26,334 bases of DNA, taken from positions 1-26,334 of the forward strand of contig AZLU01000188.1 in assembly GCA_002224055.1 (NCBI GenBank), read 5' to 3'. Position numbers and translations under genes: made by a program. Shown here one piece after another: positions 21,353-26,334 of this stretch. Below the pieces are notes generated by a model that worked only from the letters and a program-made list of their open reading frames with translations, did no database searches and had not been told where the DNA came from. Within the stretch, counting starts at the first letter, position 1. Every line of letters begins with the position of its first letter. The stretch is from Pezizomycotina sp. ARF18 (taxonomy: Eukaryota > Ascomycota).

Positions 21353-23349
21353 ATGCTTTCCTCTTCATTCTCGAGCAGCAGACAACGAGCAAGTATTGCA
21401 CGATTCCGATGACGAGTACTCGGAAGAACCTCAAGACTCGATGCCGCAGCAACCAACCGAACACGGACCGGAAACCTGCAGCTCATAGGTCATCTTACAG
21501 GCGACCTTCTATAGCGCAGGGTACGCTACGCCCTGCCTTTCTATCGTCTTCGCCGCTTCCCGCTTTTACATGACTCAGCAGGAAAGGAGAGGTGGTTGAG
21601 GACGAAGCCAGCTTATTGAGAGATAACCACATTATACCGTCGAAGAGGGCCTTCCAGGGGCTATCATGCAGAAAGGAAGACACGGTGAGAGGGAACGGGA
21701 ACGGAGACGGTCGTCTGCAGCGTCAGAGAGTGAGCGTTTGCTTTCGTCAAGGGATGGAACGACTGACGGGCCCGGATACCAATCTCTCCCTACGCCGGAC
21801 GAGAGTGACGGCAGCTGACGCCTATTGCCGACCCGACCAAGGCTTGGGAAGAAAGCGTCGCGGCGGGCAAGATCCACACCTCGTGGTACAGGGAGACCAA
21901 GGTACTCGCAAATACTCCGGTCCTCTCGTCGTCACGTTCCTCCTCCAATACTCTCTCACCGTAGCCTCCGTCTTTTCCGTCGGCCGCCTAGGTAAAGAAG
22001 AGCTCGCGGGCTCTTTGGCGTCCATGACGTCGAATATTACCGGATATGCTATCTATCAAGGTCTCGCTACTTCGTTAGACACGCTTTGCGCCCAGGCTTA
22101 CGGCTCCGGAAAGCTGAAGCTCGTGGGCCTTCATTTCCAACGTTGCTTATGGCTCCTCATGGCCGTTACTATTCCGATCGGAGCGGTTTGGATATCAGGA
22201 GAGTGGATTCTGCAGCTGATCGTGCCGGAGAAGGAAGTGCCAGGCTTGCAGGAGCCTACCTGAGAGTCCTACTCATTGGAGCGTACGTTATCCCACTACT
22301 ATTACCTAGTCTATTCTATTTCTAACAATATCTTTTTTTTTCTGTAATATTCTAGGCCAGGTTACGCTGCCTTCGAAGCCGGCAAGAGGTTCGTCCAAGC
22401 ACAGGGAATCTTCTTCGCATCAACTCTGTGTCCTGCTCATTGTGCGCCGATCAACGCCGTCCTGAACTACTTACTCGTCTGGCATCCGACCATCGGCTTC
22501 GGTTTCCTCGGCGCACCGACCGCCGTCGCTATCGTCGACTGGCTCATGGTCATACTGCTGGCGCTGTACGTCGCCTACGTCCGCGGTTCGGAGTGCTGGG
22601 GAGGCTGGACCCGCCGCGCCTTCAAGGGTTGGATGCCGATGCTCAAGCTGGCATTGCCGGGTGTCGCCATGGTCGAGAGCGAATTCCTCGCGTTTGAATC
22701 CTAACGCTGGCCGCTAGCCGGTTTGGAACGGCGTATCTTGCGTACGTACTCCCATCTCTTAATATTTTTATGTTTTTACGTGCTAACTTACTGTTCTCGA
22801 ACAACAGCGCCCAAAGCGTCCTCGGCACGGTCACGTCCCTAACCTTCCAAGCCCCCTTCGCCTCTCCATCGCAGCCTCGACCCGCGTGGCGAACTTCCTC
22901 GGGCCACGCTGGGCGACGCCGCAAGGCTATCTCCCGCGTCGCCATAGTCATCGCCGTAGGTTTCGGCCTCACGAACTCCATTGTCCTCGTAGCCGTCCGC
23001 CACGACCTCGCGAAGCTCTTCACGAACGACACCGAGGTCATCAACCTCGTCGCGAAGGTGATGCCGCTGTGCGCGACGTTCCAGCTCGTCGACGCGCTCG
23101 CGGCCGTCAGCGGCGGATATTGAGGGGTCAGGGGAGGCAGTACATCGGCGGGTGGGTGAACCTGCTGGCGTACTACGCCGTCGGCATGCCGTTCTCGCTG
23201 ACAACGGCGTTCGCGCTCGGGTGGGAGCTGTTCGGACTGTGGTCAGGAGTCAGCATCGCTCTGATGCTGGTTCGATAGTGGAGATCTTCTTCATCATTAG
23301 GACGGATTGGCAGCATATGGTAGAGCAGGCCAAGGTGAGGACTAACGAG

Positions 23350-23355
<6 letters not shown>
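21353..23355 (+). CDS. MATE-family multidrug/toxin extrusion transporter, frameshifted
   Basis: MATE proteins are 12-helix cation-coupled exporters of small organic molecules. Fungal members resemble yeast Erc1. The N-terminal cytosolic region is acidic (DSDDEYSEEPQDS near 21400), then SYRRPSIAQGTLRP, then AAGKIHTSWYRETKVLA leads into the first helix. Core blocks are YSGPLVVTFLLQYSLTVASV, GRLGKEELAG, GLATSLDTLCAQAYGSGK (the conserved MATE loop), FEAGKRFVQAQGIFF, APINAVLNYLLVW, GFLGAPTAVAI, RVANFLG, and LRGQGRQYIGGWVNLLAYY followed by GMP. Introns are 22283-22355 and 22742-22807, both GT-AG with clean joins (IGAPGY and YLAAQSV). The start ATG at 21353 is the best guess but needs one indel to reach the acidic block. 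The stop TAA is 23353-23355. The length of about 600 residues is normal for fungal MATEs. Confidence 0.93.

Positions 23356-23395
<40 letters not shown>
23354..23395. repeat. A42 homopolymer overlapping the MATE stop codon
   Basis: An uninterrupted run of 42 A starts at the second base of the MATE TAA stop. It is the longest homopolymer in the window. The gene keeps its introns, so this is not the tail of a processed retrocopy. Confidence 0.9.
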
Positions 23396-23398
<3 letters not shown>

Positions 23399-23971
23399 AA
23401 GAAAGATAAAAATGTACGATGTGTGTTATCAGATACACTACTGTACGAATACGTGGGCTTTGTATATCTTGTTCAAACTTTTGTTGGTTAATTTTCTTAC
23501 CACTTTTTCTCTCTCTCTTTTTTTTTTTTTTGACATGTGCGTTATTCCTTGTTCATTGTGTCTATTAGTTTCCTGCATTTGCATGTTGTGATTATCGTTC
23601 AAAGCATATGTACAGTAGTGGCCATTCGTTTTTATACTTAGGCGCACATACCAAGAAAAAAGTCATTAGCTTCAAGGAGCTTTCAAGTCTGTAAAAGACT
23701 ATATTTAATCATAAAATATTCCGATGTCCTCACGTTTACAAAAGCATATGATATACTTGGTATGGCTGGCGCTGTGCCAAAGCCTGCAGACAGCAGAGAT
23801 GCGCCGGCGTCCTTTGTGTTTTCGTCGACGTATATATTTTATTTACGATTACAGTCTAGCGATAGAAAAGAATAATCATCCTTTAACCAATATTATCATT
23901 TAGTTTTTTTTGGCTTTTAGTTTTCAAACACGCCACCGTTCCCTTCGTGTATGAGAAATGAAATAAAACTA
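23356..23971. other. Convergent intergenic region MATE / RPN1
   Basis: About 600 bp hold the 3' ends of two convergent genes. It contains the rest of the A42 tract, a T-rich run after TCTCTC near 23510-23532, and AT-rich sequence. Short ORFs here have no recognisable content. Confidence 0.55.
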
Positions 23972-26334
23972 CTATATAGATACGCTAATAACTAGGCTTT
24001 TTTCTTCTTCCCAGTTAGGATTCTTCTTCAGTATAACCAATCCCTCCAAAACGTTCGTCAGAGGTATGTACTCCTCATCCTCAAGCTCCGCCCTTTCACC
24101 GTACGACAGCAGGACGGGAGTGCTCTGCGTCTGCAGCCCGTGATTGTCTTGGGCCTACCCGCCTGGCCGACGACGTCAACGGCCTGACCCACCTTACGTT
24201 CACCTTGAGCGGCTTCAGGTCCTGGTCGAGCGTTACGAGGAAGCGGGGGTGCATGGCCGCGACGAGGAAGTACAGCATGTAGTGCGCGTCGGAGAGGATG
24301 AGCGACTTTGCGTCGAGGAGGGAGACGAGGACGGTCAAGAGACCGGCGACGCTGACACGGGACATGATCTGGCGGTCCGAGTGGAAAGGGTTGACCGAGA
24401 ACGTTCCTTTACCCATGTGTAGCAGTCCCTGCAAGACGGCGTTAGCTGAAACCGATCTAAGATGAAGAATTATGACATATTTTCAAAGTTGATTCACGTA
24501 CCTGTGCTATTCGGACCATGAACAGCGAGTTCTCGTCCCTATGGTAATAGCTGGCGAGCTGCCTTAGGAGCTGCGCCAACCTGGCGTTGTTGGTACCGCA
24601 CCAACGAGACCCATGGCAAAGATGGCGCTGATGGCGACATCCGTGTCGTTGTCGTGCGAGTACCGCGACAGCGTATCGTAGACCTTCATCTGAGGGTTTG
24701 AGGCGCTAACGAGACCCATCGCCAGCGCACAGACTTCCGAATTATCCCTTCGCCGTAATGCATGAGGTGACCGAACTGCCGGAGGACCATCTCCTGACCT
24801 ACTTCCTCGCCCATGGCGATCAGGCCGATTCCAGAACGGCGTACGCTTGGAACAGATCCTCGCCCTCCTTGTCCTTCTCGGAGACGTCCAGGTGGTCGTT
24901 GCAAAGGTGAACCATGCTTTGGATTTTGAGGACGTTACCGGTACCGGCATACGCACATGCATCTACGAGCACTTGGGTGTGTTTCGAGAATGGGTGTTCG
25001 ATAGCTTTCAGAGTCTCGATGGTCGTGTCGGCTTCCTCTTGCTGGCCGACGAAGAGGAGGAGAGGCCGAGCGCGAAAAATCTGCCCCATTTGTCCTTCAA
25101 TTCGCTGTACTCCCTTTCGAACAGCGTCTCCAGGATTGTGCCTGAGACGTCGCCGTTACTCGAGCCGACGAAAATTAGGCAAGAGCAAGTGCAGCCAGTG
25201 CGATACTTGAATGCTCTGTTCTGTATCACCGACAAGAGGGCGAAGCAGTTCTAGCAAATCCGTGCGGTTAGAACCAACGTACGCTAGACCGAGACTTTAT
25301 AAAAAGAATGAAGAATTATTAGTAAGCTAAGTACACAAGTCACAATACTGAGGGATACGTACCCCATGATACCGCTTATACGGATGCTAGGATCTTTGTT
25401 CCCCAAGACATCTTGTCTCCGAGCAGTGCAAGAGCAGGATCAGAATCGCTACGCACGCCAGAGCACAGGAGGCAATACCGAGAAAGACCAGCCTAATTTG
25501 ACGAGTTAGTTGTCATTCCGCCAAAAAAAAAAATGACAATTATATATCCCGACTGTATTTTACCTTGATCGAAGTCTCGTCGACGTAGAGGTAACGGTCA
25601 ATGCTCGTCAAGCCATATCGATATCCCACTGCTGGAGCATACCAACTGCAGCGGAAGCCGACAACTTGCCCAGGTCCTTGTTTTTGAAGACCCATGGGCT
25701 CGTATCATTGTCACATCAGCATCAGCTTGTCGTTTCCGAACGCAGCGTTGACAAACGCATTGACGAAGGTCGACGCCAAGTTTTGCTTCGCGGAATCCAC
25801 GTTAGTTGCCCCGGCGCTCTCGCATGCTCCAGGTGAGTCTTGTAAATATCTTCCGGAGACTTTGATCAAGTATGTTAAGCTCTTTAGCGAGGAAGCGGAA
25901 GTGTGGGAAAGTTTTCGAGCTGTTCAGGCATTCAGCAATCTCTTCATCCGCGGAATCTAGCCAGATCTTGCTGCCTTGCAATTAAGAAAGCCATCTGCTT
26001 CTTCAGAAGAGCGTCGTCCGTAGCATCGAAATCTTCTTGTATCAGATCGATATCGTTCAGCCTGATAGCTAGGGTCAGCGCCTGCGTAAGCTTCCCGTAT
26101 TGGCGATATATCTGATGGGCGGTCCTGAGGAATGCTACGTCGTCGGGGAACGTTAGCAGGTTAACCATGCTATTATGTAGAATTAGCTTTCTCCTTCTTG
26201 AATATAATACGTGTAGAGCTCTCCCCTCCAGGCGAGCTATCGATGGCCTCTTAATATCTACCTGACGATGTATAAGCAAGCCCTTGGGTACGTGTTGTCG
26301 TCCAAAAATCTGGGTAGTTCCTCGATCATTTCCA
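23972..26334 (-). CDS. RPN1: RPN1: 26S proteasome regulatory particle base subunit, 5' truncated, frameshifted
   Basis: RPN1 (PSMD2) is the non-ATPase base subunit that docks ubiquitin receptors, shuttle factors and Ubp6 on the proteasome (family knowledge). The N-terminal part is beyond the right edge. Visible in protein order are [123 protein letters not shown], a run of PC repeats including [30 protein letters not shown] and [15 protein letters not shown], then [40 protein letters not shown], and the C-terminal [15 protein letters not shown]. Introns are 26170-26261, 25493-25563, 25295-25362 and 24429-24501. The stop is either at 23992-23994 or 23972-23974, depending on one base in an A-run. 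Frame changes are frequent. Confidence 0.96.

Noticed and set aside
23354-23395. A42 as the tail of a processed retrogene
   Set aside because: The MATE gene upstream retains at least two spliceosomal introns with clean junctions, so it was not copied from mRNA.
1-26334. Programmed ribosomal frameshifting or mass pseudogenisation as the cause of the broken frames
   Set aside because: Breaks occur at different sequence contexts in unrelated essential genes, with no common slippery site, and conserved residues on both sides are intact. Sequencing indels explain this more simply.
1-26334. tRNA, rRNA, CRISPR array, transposon or secondary-metabolite cluster
   Set aside because: No T-loop/B-box pattern with a foldable context, no spaced direct repeats, no transposase or reverse transcriptase motifs, and no biosynthetic enzymes next to the MATE transporter were seen.

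Overview
The window looks like nuclear DNA of a filamentous fungus, most likely an ascomycete (Pezizomycotina-like). The reasons are short GT-AG introns of about 60-240 nt in nearly every gene, a fused URA2 (glutaminase, carbamoyl-phosphate synthase, dead dihydroorotase-like and aspartate transcarbamylase regions), a PEX12 starting MEFM, and a METTL4-type MT-A70 methyltransferase. No bacterial, viral, transposon, CRISPR, tRNA or rRNA signal was found.

Layout, left to right: FIG4 phosphoinositide phosphatase (+, 5' end cut off, 1-2775); URA2 (-, 3254-10749); an unrecognised protein with a disordered Asn/Ala/Thr-rich middle (-, about 11728-13469); PEX12 (-, 14628-16086); METTL4-like methyltransferase (+, about 16420-17886); a DUF202 membrane protein (-, 18484-19208); a MATE transporter (+, about 21353-23355); and RPN1 of the 26S proteasome (-, 5' end cut off, 23972-26334). 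FIG4/URA2, METTL4/DUF202 and MATE/RPN1 are convergent pairs. PEX12/METTL4 and DUF202/MATE are divergent pairs.

The genes do not form a pathway. They are housekeeping functions (lipid signalling, pyrimidine synthesis, peroxisome import, proteasome) mixed with a transporter and a methyltransferase, so the order is ordinary genome neighbourhood rather than a cluster.

The dominant oddity is that every conserved gene is broken into many reading frames by one- or two-base indels, while conserved residues continue on both sides of each break. Independent housekeeping genes all show it, so uncorrected long-read indel error is the best explanation. Gene coordinates below are therefore spans of homology and not clean open reading frames. 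I found no convincing undescribed system. The items most worth a second look are the orphan gene at 11728-13469, the DPAW in place of DPPW in the methyltransferase, and the A42 tract that overlaps the MATE stop codon.
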